From positions 4,041,001 to 4,105,000 of the forward strand of contig NZ_CP045369.1 of NCBI RefSeq assembly GCF_009363535.1: DNA of 64,000 nucleotides. The letters are read 5' to 3'. A model generated the notes under the pieces. It had not been told where the DNA came from and did no database searches. It worked only from the letters and a program-made list of their open reading frames with translations. The DNA comes from Microbulbifer sp. THAF38 (GTDB lineage Bacteria; Pseudomonadota; Gammaproteobacteria; Pseudomonadales; Cellvibrionaceae). Numbering within the stretch: the first letter of the stretch is position 1; each line of letters opens with the position of its first letter. Positions 25,436 through 35,088 of the stretch are shown piece after piece. Both the position numbers and the translations under genes were made by a program.

Positions 25436-26119
25436 TCTATGAACCTTATAATCTTGCTCTAACCAGATAATGTCGGAAACCTGCTTGCAGCAACCAGAAA
25501 TACGGAACACCTAAAAACCAACACACACAAAAACCCCTTGCTGCCTAAAGCCACAAAACAAAGATTCCACATTAAAAAATGAACACGCCATAGCCAAACA
25601 ATAAGAAAAGCTTAACTTGACGCGATGAATTCAGAAAAAATTAATCTAAACGGCACCCCCACATAAAAGATCGACAAATAACTTTTTAAAACTATCAAAC
25701 ATTACACAAAAGACTGTGAAAAAAGCTCAAATACGCCATCATATTTGCAAACACACTCATACCATCAAAGTAAAAGCTTCTTACTAAACCTAACTTTTAC
25801 CTACACACTAATTCTTCGCATCTAATCAAACTAGACACTCAACAAAAACCTCACAGCCGTACCAGATTTCCAGATTAAAAAATAAAACCCACATAAAGCA
25901 CTACCCAACAATAAAAATATAACACCCCACCAACCCTGCCAAATTTGAAATAAATCCAGACAAAATAAACTCACCAAACAAAAAAACACCTAACCGTCAC
26001 TTATTTCAAGTATGATAAATTTACACAAAAAAAACAGATACAGATCAAAAGTATTAAAAGGGTACAACCTAAGATTCAAAGCGATAGGCTTCCCATGCCT
26101 ATTCACGGGAGTAAGATGT
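25436..26119. other. Long A+T-rich intergenic region between divergent toxin and MocR genes
   Basis: 684 bases, visibly very A+T-rich, with no credible gene. It should carry the promoter of the A-like toxin gene leftwards and of the MocR-type regulator rightwards. I could not fix the promoter elements. Such DNA is a natural target for H-NS/MvaT-type silencing, and a protein of that type is encoded at 40543-41019. Confidence 0.45.
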
Positions 26120-27517
26120 GTGAGATACAAAATATTAGCCAAACAATTTATCAACGATATTCAGCAAAAACGTGTACAACCAGGACAACGCTTACCTTCT
26201 CTACGCAGCTTTGCTGCACAACAAGAGGTAAGCCTAACTACAGCAGTAAATTGCTATCGTTACTTGGAAGAACTCGGGTGGGTGCGCTCAAGACCTAAGT
26301 CTGGTTTTTTTGCCTCAGAGCCGCTTGTCTCCTCCACTCGCAATCAATCCGCCATTACAAAATCATCCAATGACTTGACCAAATTTTCCAAACGCCGCCT
26401 GTTAACTAATTCGGGGCCTCTTGGTATTTCGCTACCCGCTATAGATCTATTACCCACAGAGGCCCTGCAACGCAGTATGTACAGATCAATTCGAGATCAA
26501 GGAAATAAAGTCCACTTTTATCCTGACCCCTTAGGTGAACCCCACCTAAGACAAGCGCTTAGTCGACATTTTTCAAACAGCGGTTTTAATTTTAGCGAGC
26601 ACGAACTCGTTATCTCAAATGGTTGCTTGGATGCAGTACGTATAGCTGTAGAGGTCACTACTAAACCAGGTGATACGGTCGCTGTTTGCTCTCCTTGCTT
26701 TACTACATTAATACATCTGCTGGTAAAGCTTCACCGGAAAGTTTTAGAGATTCCTATGACGGAGAAAGGAATAGACTTGGAACAACTCGAGCAGCACATG
26801 TATATGAGAACTATTAACGCTGGTTTATTTAATTGCAGTAATATAAACCCAACAGGTATTTCCCTATGCAAGACCCAAAAGCAAAAGCTTGCAAACCTGG
26901 CAACTCAATACCAGATACCTATTATCGAAGATGATATTTATATAGAGATTAGCCATCAGCCTACTCTGCCACTTCCAGTCTACAATTGGGATCAGGAAGG
27001 TTATATACTCTGGTGTAGCTCTGTTTCAAAGACCTTAGCTGCAGGTTATCGAGTTGGTTGGTGCTTACCCGGGCGATATCTAGAGTGTTACCAAGACCGG
27101 CTTCTCCATGAAAGCTTAGGCGTTAGTACTTCTACACAATTAGCATTGGCTGACTTTATTAGTAGCGGACAGTATGCTAGGCACTTGAACAATCTAAAAT
27201 CCCAACTTAACCATCAGGTGAATGAGTATCGTCACTATCTAATTAAAAAACTGCCCAATAATGTAAAGATTAGTGCACCACAGGGTGGATTAGTCTTATG
27301 GGTTCAAGTCCCAGGCCTAAATTGTGAATCCATGGTTAGTAAACTTCAGGCTATGAAAGTAGACATTCGTCTTGGGCAGGACTTTAGCACTCAAGGTTTA
27401 TACCAGGAGTTCTTTAGAATTAATTGTGGCTGGCCCCTTAAAAATAAAGATGGGAATATCTCTCTTGCAGGGCAACAACTAGAAAAAATAATCAAGCTCA
27501 TCCATGAGCTAATTTAG
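26120..27517 (+). CDS. MocR-type (GntR plus aminotransferase-like) transcriptional regulator
   Basis: 465 residues from GTG at 26120, selected because GGGAG stands seven bases before it and the family starts just here (VRYKILAKQFINDIQ); the frame is open to 26012. Residues 1-70 are a GntR winged helix (VQPGQRLPSLRSFAAQQEVS, TTAVNCYRYLEELGWVRSRP). Residues about 110-460 are a fold-type I aminotransferase domain, with PIIEDDIYIEI and the PLP-binding lysine in WCSSVSKTLAAGYRVGW. MocR proteins sense PLP or amino-compound ligands and often control a divergent gene, which here would be the A-like toxin gene. That link is inferred. Confidence 0.88.
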   Translation: MRYKILAKQFINDIQQKRVQPGQRLPSLRSFAAQQEVSLTTAVNCYRYLEELGWVRSRPKSGFFASEPLVSSTRNQSAITKSSNDLTKFSKRRLLTNSGPLGISLPAIDLLPTEALQRSMYRSIRDQGNKVHFYPDPLGEPHLRQALSRHFSNSGFNFSEHELVISNGCLDAVRIAVEVTTKPGDTVAVCSPCFTTLIHLLVKLHRKVLEIPMTEKGIDLEQLEQHMYMRTINAGLFNCSNINPTGISLCKTQKQKLANLATQYQIPIIEDDIYIEISHQPTLPLPVYNWDQEGYILWCSSVSKTLAAGYRVGWCLPGRYLECYQDRLLHESLGVSTSTQLALADFISSGQYARHLNNLKSQLNHQVNEYRHYLIKKLPNNVKISAPQGGLVLWVQVPGLNCESMVSKLQAMKVDIRLGQDFSTQGLYQEFFRINCGWPLKNKDGNISLAGQQLEKIIKLIHELI

Positions 27518-27746
27518 AGAAAAGGAAAAAATTTCTTTAAGAGATCATAAATCTACACTGCAAAACCATGCTGAGTCGTAGCCCAATAGCATAAAAAAAG
27601 AGCAGCCAAAAGTCATCCAATCTTGGTGATTGATAGCATGCCAAATAAATCCTTAAGTATTATAAGTTTTCAATGTCCATGAATCTTTAAACTGACCACC
27701 CGGAAAGTTGAAAACTTGTAAATACAGTTTTAGGACTTATGAAAAC

Positions 27747-28052
27747 TCAAGCAGCCAAAAGAAGTATAAGCACAAAAATAATTAAACCAATCAGCAGAAT
27801 CCAGACACCTCGCAACATCAATGAGCGAGCATACTCCGCCTCTTTATAACGCAGTGCATAGGGTATCCCGGTAATGGGCCCAAGAAATATGGTTACAATA
27901 CCCCAAATCCAATGCTTATTCCCCAAGGCGGTGAGTGCGGCCATAAGGCCTCCAAACCAACACAAGGTGACACCTATGACACATATCACTAGTGCGATTA
28001 TGGACCACCATTGATTAGCCAGGAAAATTTCTACTATCTGTGTTTCTGTCAT
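27747..28052 (-). CDS. Small membrane protein, unknown function
   Basis: 101 residues with three hydrophobic segments (about residues 16-40, 47-66 and 80-101); the second is followed by a charged RYKEAEYARS loop. Likely an inner-membrane protein. I do not recognise the family. It stands alone between the MocR gene (convergent) and the GFA gene, about 220 bases from each. Confidence 0.65.
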   Translation of the reverse strand: MTETQIVEIFLANQWWSIIALVICVIGVTLCWFGGLMAALTALGNKHWIWGIVTIFLGPITGIPYALRYKEAEYARSLMLRGVWILLIGLIIFVLILLLAA

Positions 28053-28224
28053 GGCAGTTTGCCACTCCCTATTACTACTCGGTCATTCCACATTTTTAGG
28101 CCCTTTCTGCAGCTTAGTATGACTGCTTGTGGGAACCTCGTGTCACCCGCAAACTCTGCTGCGGGCACAGTTGCTCATAAATCCAAATCCAAAAGCACTG
28201 TTAGCGACTAATAGTAACCTTAAA

Positions 28225-28243
28225 GGGGGACAAATGGTCCCCC
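28225..28243 (-). terminator. Hairpin after the GFA gene, probable terminator
   Basis: GGGGGAC/GTCCCCC with a five-base loop, 27 bases downstream of the GFA stop; TTTAAGG follows on the minus strand. Strong stem, short T-run. Confidence 0.55.
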
Positions 28244-28270
28244 AAATAGCAGCTGGGAGTGTGTAACCAC

Positions 28271-28693
28271 TCACTCCCCAGAAAATTCAGTGACCAACTC
28301 TAGGCCGGTTATATTTCTGGTCTCGTTGGCGAAGCTATAGTAAGTGGGCTTCTCATCAATAAATATCTGATGGGTCATTGTTACTTCTGGGGGAAGCTCG
28401 AAGATACCTGCAGGTACCGAATACTGCTGAGTTTCCTTTAAGCGGTAGAAGAGATGGGAGCCACAATTAGAGCAGAAACCACGCTCAGCCCAGTCTGAAG
28501 AGTCAAATACCGATACATGTTCTTCACCGGAGATTTCAACACTGGTCTGGCAGTCTACTGCCAACAGTGGGCCACCACTCCATTTCTTACACATACCACA
28601 ATGACAGACCCCAAGGTCAGAAGAAGGCAACTCAGCCTTAATGGTCACAGAACCGCACAGGCAGCTTCCCTGGACTTGATTAGTATCATTCAT
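28271..28693 (-). CDS. GFA-family (glutathione-dependent formaldehyde-activating-like) zinc protein
   Basis: 140 residues from ATG at 28693 (GAGAG seven bases before it; an upstream in-frame ATG at 28732 adds 13 poor residues). The zinc ligands show as GSCLCGSVT, CHCGMCKKWSGG and GFCSNCGSHLFYR, the standard GFA/CENP-V fold pattern. Members bind zinc and sometimes glutathione; the actual reaction for most is not known, so only the fold is claimed. It is cytoplasmic, and probably monocistronic. Confidence 0.88.
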   Translation of the reverse strand: MNDTNQVQGSCLCGSVTIKAELPSSDLGVCHCGMCKKWSGGPLLAVDCQTSVEISGEEHVSVFDSSDWAERGFCSNCGSHLFYRLKETQQYSVPAGIFELPPEVTMTHQIFIDEKPTYYSFANETRNITGLELVTEFSGE

Positions 28694-28757
28694 ATTTTTC
28701 TCTCTCTTCTGTAAAGCTATAGAAGCGTACACTTACTAACTCTTGCCATAGGGCAAT

Positions 28758-29129
28758 CTAAGATTCATAAGACTTGCAGCGTCGCTTGAACCAGTTGATC
28801 CTTTTGGTGTGATTCAGCGGGCAATTTTCCTTACACAACCAACCTAGATCTTCCAGGGTGGTTGCCTCTGGGTAATTTGCGACTTCCTCACCAGCAATGA
28901 TGTGGCGAAAACCCGGCTCATCCGCTGTAAATAGGAAGTGATTTTCCTTATCGCCAATTAAGATCTTCTCCCTGGCCATTGCGTAAACCTGGAATTCCCA
29001 CATACCCCAGGCACTCCATTTATTCATTACTAGACACGCGGACATGGTTTTGAGAGGCTGCTGCTGTTCAACAGCAAATATAGAAACTGGAAACAGCAAT
29101 AGGAAAAACAGGGTTATTCTCACATTCAT
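28758..29129 (-). CDS. Hypothetical exported protein with four cysteines
   Basis: 123 residues. Signal peptide at residues 1-19 (MNVRITLFFLLLFPVSIFA), then a mature domain with cysteines in SACLVMNKWSAWGM, WLCKENCPL and RRCKSYES, probably two disulfides in the periplasm. I do not recognise the family. An in-frame second ATG does not change the signal. It is followed at a short distance by the GFA gene on the same strand. Confidence 0.65.
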   Translation of the reverse strand: MNVRITLFFLLLFPVSIFAVEQQQPLKTMSACLVMNKWSAWGMWEFQVYAMAREKILIGDKENHFLFTADEPGFRHIIAGEEVANYPEATTLEDLGWLCKENCPLNHTKRINWFKRRCKSYES

Positions 29130-29651
29130 TCCTTGAATATTATTCTTTTAAAGATATAAGCAGATAGTCGCAATATCAGTGGTAAATAGCACTACCTAAA
29201 GAGAGGTATTCACACATCAACTATGTCACAAAAACGAGAACCACATCAAACTAGATTAAAAATACCTTATATTTGTGCTCTAGAGTTCAGGTATCTGACA
29301 CACTAAATTCAACGGTCATATCGGCAATACTGATTAATAAAACAACTGAAAGATCACAAGAAAATTTATCAATGTAAAGTCCATATCTACATAGGAGATC
29401 GGTTATGCTCTACCAAAAGAATAGTTTCCTAGAAAAAGCCATTAAAAGGCTCTCCTCCGTTATCAAAAAAACCAAGCCAACAACTTATAAGCTATTACTA
29501 AAAAGGGGGAAGGAAAGAATACACTGCGCTCGGGACCGTATGAGGCATGGATGCCGATTACGAGCTTACAGGGATGTATTCACAGCGCGTCTTGAGCGCA
29601 GTGTATTCTTTCCTTCTGACCTAGTAGTAACTTGGCAAATATGCATCAACG
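29130..29651. other. Intergenic region with a large inverted repeat
   Basis: 522 bases between the exported protein gene and the end of the DUF748 gene. Apart from the palindromic element at 29509-29616 I see only A+T-rich sequence. A 135-codon plus-strand frame starting at 29405 runs through the palindrome into the DUF748 gene and is not a gene. Confidence 0.4.
29509..29616. repeat. 108-base palindromic element with 23-base perfect inverted arms
   Basis: Arms at 29509-29531 and 29594-29616 match perfectly in inverted orientation around 62 bases. The centre holds two smaller palindromes: GGCAT-GG-ATGCC and TACA-GGGA-TGTA (29567-29578). It lies just after the stop of the DUF748 gene and may act as a transcription stop, or be a non-autonomous mobile repeat. 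Confidence 0.8.
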
Positions 29652-32600
29652 TTAATTGGAAAATTCGACCCTTGGCTCACCGAAATCTCGCCCCATATAA
29701 TCCGGAGCACAGGGGATCAGCTCCGCCGCAGGAATGCCAGCGTCAATTAAGTAGCGTTCAACCTTGCGACTGCGCTCCAAAGCGAGCTTCTCAAATTCTT
29801 CTCGCAAGATAATGGGTGGCCTACGATAAAAATTAGACAGGAAACGACGACTACCGCGCAGACCAATGGTGGAGTTGGGATACATTGCATTCCAGTCCCT
29901 GGCATTGGCAATTCCACATACCCCAGGACGGGCATCTGGGTGTTTGTGCAGCACTGCCACCATTTGCTGAAGCTGTGCCAGGGCTAAACCGGTTAACTCC
30001 GCACTACCTGGAGCAAAGTCGATAGAATCAAATGACTTAGCCATAAACCGCCCCCAAGCCAATTTACCCAAAAGATAAATACCATAAGGGGTGAAGTAAC
30101 TAAATAGTGCATCCATGATGGCTTTTTGCAGAAGCTCACTAAACACATATTCCATGGAAAACTTGGGATCACGAATATTACCGGTAACCGGCATACCAAA
30201 CTTTACATTCCCTTTTCCATCTTTCAGCAACCAAAGAGCAAGATTCAGGGGAATAAATCTCTTTTTAACCGACAGTTGATCGTCTTCTCGCACTCGCCGA
30301 ACTTTTATTTTTTCCAGCACGACATCGGCAAAGGCATTCAGTTGATTTTCGTGGACATGGATGTTAACCACAGCGTCCATCTGCCCTTGCAGTATCTTGA
30401 AGCCAAGTAGTTTGGCCATATAGGGGGTAGCCGGTATCATATTTACATTGGCCAAATAACCGGTCAGATCTGCATTCCATTTTTGCTGCCCAAGATAATC
30501 AATCGTCCCAGCCAATTGAATATCGCCAAACCCACCGGGACGGCCGTTCGCCACTACAACAGCTGGAGGATGTTCTCCCAAATTACTGATATCAGTGAGA
30601 TTAAGGTTTATATCACGCACCGGCAGGCGAGCGCGGAACTCATGCTTTCGGTCTACCCAAGTAAAAGTGCCGTGGCGCAAATAGATATCACCTATATGAT
30701 AAGAAAGTGGCGGCCGCAGTTTTTTCTTCCGGTGGATATATTGATTAATCGGTATGCCACGCAGCTCAGCAATTTCCCAAGTCACAGGAAACTGGCCCTG
30801 CTCATCTCTCAACAAGATAAAGCGTGGCTTCAGGAAATCGATAAAATCAATCGTTAGCAACTCCTTACGTCGATCAAAACTTAAGGCTTTGATATGTAAT
30901 AGCCTGAAGTCCCCAACAGTACTATGGCGTTCAAATTCTGGGACGCCAGGGTCCCGATTAAAAAAGTGGAAATGTACGGCTTCTCCCCAGGCAAAATACC
31001 ACTCTTCTGAATTCATGGAGAAGTGTGAAACTTCAATACGTTCCCCCTCCACCAGCAATTCGCCTTTTGGCGAAAAGAGATCAATATTCTCAACTTTAAA
31101 CAGGGACAGCGTTAGCCCATGTGCTCCACTAAAATTACCATCTAGATCAACAGCTCCGAATTTAAGGCAGTGACTGCCTTGGTCAAAGTAACCGGCGGGA
31201 ATACAACTAGCGATATCCAGGAGGCGCAGTTGTTGTACCCCTAAGGACCGGTCTCCAAAACGCAACTGTTCAACCTGTAGTCTCTGGGTTTTTAACAAGG
31301 GAAGAGGTAGACCTTGAGGAAACCCCGCTTCGTGCATTTGTATTTCTGCCACACTGATGTCTCTGAGCAGAAATGTTCTCCCTGTTGATGCCTGCAGGCT
31401 TTCCATTCCCCCCAAACGCAACTGCCCCATTTGATAACACGGAGCAAACTTTTTGTCTTTTAACAGTCCGGCAGGTAAACAGCCACTGACATTCTGAATC
31501 CTTGCCAGCGACTCACCTTCAAAAGAGATATTATCCAGTTGAAAGCTGGGAATTTTAATAGGTGGGGTATTTTTTCGGGGAATTGAGAGGCCGGCCAAGT
31601 GCAACGAACCCTTAAGCGCAAAAGGCTTTTTCAGAGATATGTGCTGTAAACCGGGCATATATAGCTCATCTATGCCATAACACCGCCGTGTATCCCCGGC
31701 TCTAGATCGCTCAAGCCGTTCAATTGTCACAGTCTTGCCAGAATCCGGCAGGCAGATCCGCGTATTGATAACCTTTAAATCGGTAACGGAAAAATCCTTT
31801 CCGCCGTTCCAATTAAGCCCCCCCCAGCTCAGCTTTTGCAGGCCAGCTTGAAGGAAGTCTTGACCTTTTTGCCAGAAGGCGATTGGACCAGCTTGTACCG
31901 TGCCAAAACTTAGGCGGTCAATACCCTGGTCGAAACCAATACGAATTGGGTTCCCAGTAAATTTTATCTGTGGGGTTTCAATACAATCAGCTAAATTGGC
32001 TCTATCAGCCCCACCAGGCATTAAGCGCTGCAAACCACAAACTAAGATGTTATCGATAGATAAATCATAGAGATCGATAGAGCCTGGGGAAAAGTAGATC
32101 TTTGGAATTTCTAGCTTTGAGAACTGCCAGAGGGGCTCAGCAGAGACTGTACGGGTAAACTTAGTCTCCCCCAAAACCATGCCACTATTATTGATTGAGT
32201 GTAAATCCCGACTGAAAATACAGTGCGGTAATTTTTCTTGTATTCCCTGTTGCTGTGGCAGACAAGCTTGCAGGGATTCTGCAGACAGTTTTTCAAACTT
32301 TATTTCAGAAGAAGCACTGCCATTGCGGGACCATAGAAACTCCAGAACCGGCAGAGAGAGTTTCTGTACATTCAGAGCGGCTACATCGTCCCGCCCAAGC
32401 AATTGAACCTGGGCAATACTGGAGTCATTTAGGTTAGCCGATGCCTGTTGGCGACCAAATTCAAAATGAAACGCCTCGCCAAGTTGAAGTTCCTGAAAAT
32501 CAATACAGCGAATATGAATATCAGAGAAAACCGCTATATCGGGTAGGCAGGTGTATAAGGTCTTTAAATCACTCCCCGGCAGGGCTATGTAAGTGCTGAG

Positions 32601-34829
32601 TATGGCGGCTTCTGAGTGGCGGATTCTTACCAGTGGCAAATTCAGGTTTTTTATATTTAGTAGGGAGCGATTGTGTGCTGTGTGCGCTAGGGCCTGCTCA
32701 AGAGAAACCTCAGAGGTGGCGATATCAATGCCTCCACGCCAGGCTATGCGAAGCGGCTGCAGTTGACGAAAGTCACGCAGGTCAAAGCAAGTTGGCATTT
32801 CTTCAAGAGGAAGTGAGTCGCGGTAGATTATGCGGGCCCAAGAATCCGGCAGGCAGCCGTCTAGACGCAGTAAGCTGGCACTTTCCAGCTTGAAATTTGG
32901 CGCGTCCACGCTGGCTATTTGAGTACTGGACAGTGGTCCTTGTTCCTCGAGACGCCCCTTCTCAGTGCCGTAATCCGCTTCAGTTGGGCCAATATCCGAT
33001 GCCATGGCGTTAGCGGCCCAGGGGTCTTCAACCGCTTCACGGCGATAATAACCGGCACCGCTGGCCATTTTTTGCAGTAAAAGGCCCTTATTGCCACTGG
33101 GGCTGTCTCCCAGCATCAGCCGCTGCACCCCCAGTTTGCCAAAAATGGCATAGCCGTCCTTACCGGGTTGCAGAGCAAAATTCCCCTGCCCCCGCAGACT
33201 ACTCAGCTGGGCACACAGAGGCCCCAGGCCCTCCGGCAGCAAGCCACGCGATAGACAACCGGATAGAGATTCCAGGGAGAAATCTTGAATGGAATAAGGC
33301 GTATCGGATGCCAAAGTGTCAATGCCGCCCCATTGTAATTGACGCAGTTTCAGTTTTTCCTCCGCCAATCCCTTCAACTGCATCTGCCCAAGATACAGTG
33401 GCCCACTGGCAAATCCCCAGGGAATCGACTTTGGCTGCGAACCAAAGCGCAGCGCCACTTTTTCCTCTCCACGCAGGCCCGCCAAACGCACACAGTGGTC
33501 GGGCTTATTCCACAACTCACCAGGTACGCAGCCACTGGCATTATCGACCGATAAACTGTCCACCGAGAGAACTCGGCTGGACATATCGAATTTCAGCGAA
33601 CCCAACTGGGCCTGCTGTGCCGTTAGGGGCTGCCTGTGGGGTTGTGCCACATCCAGGTAGCGAACCTGTTGGGCATGGCTGGGCCCTGTGGCTATTTTTA
33701 GGTGCTGATTCCAGTCAAACTCGGTGGGCCCGGGGAGATTTAGGGTGGTGGCACGCACACAAAAATGATGCTCAGCATTGCGCAGGTGTTGTGGACACCA
33801 ATCAAAGGCGGTAGCGCCTGCACGTCGCCACCGCAGCCGTTTGATTGGACGGATATAATCAAAATCGCGAATGGCGATGGTTTCTGCACGCCAATCCTGC
33901 CAGCGCTGATCACTGCGCCGCAACAAAACCCCTTCGCCGCGGGCGCGGCGCCACTGCGCCATGGCTACACGACCAAAATCAAACTTTAAGTCCCCTGCAG
34001 CTCGCAGCGTACGCGCTGCCGCACAATGACCGATCAAGCGTTGCAAACCGCGAATCGCATCGGCCCACTGCTGCGGTGGACAACTCGAGAAATATTTAGC
34101 CTGAAAGGCATCGGCCTCGGTGAGTAGACTGGGCCAACGAAACTCTCCGGCCTTTAAATGAAAATATGCCAAGGTGGTGTTATATCGTACAGAGTCTCTC
34201 TCTCGAGCTAACAATTCGTGCAATTCAATTTCTGCAGCGGCAATATCCACTTTGAGGGGAACATTCCCCTTACGCCACAGACCCAGGGTAAAATCCCGCG
34301 CCCGTACATCGCCTAAATAAACGCAGGAAGCCGTCGACCAGATGGGTCTGTGCAAATAGCAGAGCTCGCTATTACGTATGCGTGCCGAACCGATTGTCAG
34401 TTGAAAATCCCTATCCTGCCGTTCTCCCTGGGTCAGGTTCCAGCCGCCCAGCTCCCAATCCCTTTGTCGATCTCCAGGAGTGGATTGCAGATCTATGTAA
34501 GCGCCGCTGATCGAAGCCCGCGGCAGATTGGCGCGACCACGCAGCAACTGCCACCAGCTGTAGTCCAGCAGGATTTCCTGGGCGGAAAAACCTCGCCCCT
34601 CGCGATTGATTGCACGCGAATCGACAACCAAGACACTTAGATCCAGCAGAGACACACGGAAGTGTTGCGCCTGAAAATCCAGCCCCCGCTCGGCCATCCA
34701 TGCGCTGGCCTTATCGCGTACCAGACCGGAAAGCACCAGAGATAGCCCTTCGAGCAGCAATAACGCGCCAATCAGCCACCACAGCAGATGACGAAAGCGG
34801 GCATTATGACGGGCAGGCTCTGTTGGCAT
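29652..34829 (-). CDS. Giant AsmA-like/DUF748 envelope protein with repeated Cys loops
   Basis: 1725 residues from ATG at 34829, just before the N-terminal anchor (FRHLLWWLIGALLLLEGL); the frame is open to 34982 and no strong ribosome site marks either start. After one membrane segment the protein is periplasmic. The C-terminal third has the DUF748 features LPVRDINLNLTDISNLG, GTIDYLGQQKWNADLTGY and LNLALWLLKDGKGNVKFG. AsmA-type proteins form long beta grooves that carry or restrict lipids between membranes, so an envelope role is inferred. The middle 1000 residues hold at least ten cysteine pairs of the type GCLP...C spaced about 80-130 residues apart. It is divergent from the SelD gene. Confidence 0.82.
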   Translation of the reverse strand: MPTEPARHNARFRHLLWWLIGALLLLEGLSLVLSGLVRDKASAWMAERGLDFQAQHFRVSLLDLSVLVVDSRAINREGRGFSAQEILLDYSWWQLLRGRANLPRASISGAYIDLQSTPGDRQRDWELGGWNLTQGERQDRDFQLTIGSARIRNSELCYLHRPIWSTASCVYLGDVRARDFTLGLWRKGNVPLKVDIAAAEIELHELLARERDSVRYNTTLAYFHLKAGEFRWPSLLTEADAFQAKYFSSCPPQQWADAIRGLQRLIGHCAAARTLRAAGDLKFDFGRVAMAQWRRARGEGVLLRRSDQRWQDWRAETIAIRDFDYIRPIKRLRWRRAGATAFDWCPQHLRNAEHHFCVRATTLNLPGPTEFDWNQHLKIATGPSHAQQVRYLDVAQPHRQPLTAQQAQLGSLKFDMSSRVLSVDSLSVDNASGCVPGELWNKPDHCVRLAGLRGEEKVALRFGSQPKSIPWGFASGPLYLGQMQLKGLAEEKLKLRQLQWGGIDTLASDTPYSIQDFSLESLSGCLSRGLLPEGLGPLCAQLSSLRGQGNFALQPGKDGYAIFGKLGVQRLMLGDSPSGNKGLLLQKMASGAGYYRREAVEDPWAANAMASDIGPTEADYGTEKGRLEEQGPLSSTQIASVDAPNFKLESASLLRLDGCLPDSWARIIYRDSLPLEEMPTCFDLRDFRQLQPLRIAWRGGIDIATSEVSLEQALAHTAHNRSLLNIKNLNLPLVRIRHSEAAILSTYIALPGSDLKTLYTCLPDIAVFSDIHIRCIDFQELQLGEAFHFEFGRQQASANLNDSSIAQVQLLGRDDVAALNVQKLSLPVLEFLWSRNGSASSEIKFEKLSAESLQACLPQQQGIQEKLPHCIFSRDLHSINNSGMVLGETKFTRTVSAEPLWQFSKLEIPKIYFSPGSIDLYDLSIDNILVCGLQRLMPGGADRANLADCIETPQIKFTGNPIRIGFDQGIDRLSFGTVQAGPIAFWQKGQDFLQAGLQKLSWGGLNWNGGKDFSVTDLKVINTRICLPDSGKTVTIERLERSRAGDTRRCYGIDELYMPGLQHISLKKPFALKGSLHLAGLSIPRKNTPPIKIPSFQLDNISFEGESLARIQNVSGCLPAGLLKDKKFAPCYQMGQLRLGGMESLQASTGRTFLLRDISVAEIQMHEAGFPQGLPLPLLKTQRLQVEQLRFGDRSLGVQQLRLLDIASCIPAGYFDQGSHCLKFGAVDLDGNFSGAHGLTLSLFKVENIDLFSPKGELLVEGERIEVSHFSMNSEEWYFAWGEAVHFHFFNRDPGVPEFERHSTVGDFRLLHIKALSFDRRKELLTIDFIDFLKPRFILLRDEQGQFPVTWEIAELRGIPINQYIHRKKKLRPPLSYHIGDIYLRHGTFTWVDRKHEFRARLPVRDINLNLTDISNLGEHPPAVVVANGRPGGFGDIQLAGTIDYLGQQKWNADLTGYLANVNMIPATPYMAKLLGFKILQGQMDAVVNIHVHENQLNAFADVVLEKIKVRRVREDDQLSVKKRFIPLNLALWLLKDGKGNVKFGMPVTGNIRDPKFSMEYVFSELLQKAIMDALFSYFTPYGIYLLGKLAWGRFMAKSFDSIDFAPGSAELTGLALAQLQQMVAVLHKHPDARPGVCGIANARDWNAMYPNSTIGLRGSRRFLSNFYRRPPIILREEFEKLALERSRKVERYLIDAGIPAAELIPCAPDYMGRDFGEPRVEFSN

Positions 34830-35088
34830 TAGAAAAATAGCGCCGCGAAATGAATTGAACGCAAGCTGCAACGACAGCTGAGCCCATAAAGTAAAGACCA
34901 GCCCCGTTGTTTTTTTTACCCTGACGCTGCGATTCGCGATAATGAAAGTTGACGTCGTGCTATCAGTCTCGCCCCAACTCACGCTGTCTAATATTTATCC
35001 AGAAGTAAATTTGCGCGGCGGGAGAAGTTGGCTGGCGGGCAATGGCTTTACCCCAGCAATCGTTCCAGAGAATCAGTAGTGAGCAAAA

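Noticed and set aside
29405..29812. 135-codon plus-strand reading frame
   Set aside because: It runs through the inverted-repeat element and into the end of the DUF748 gene on the other strand, and its protein has no recognisable feature.
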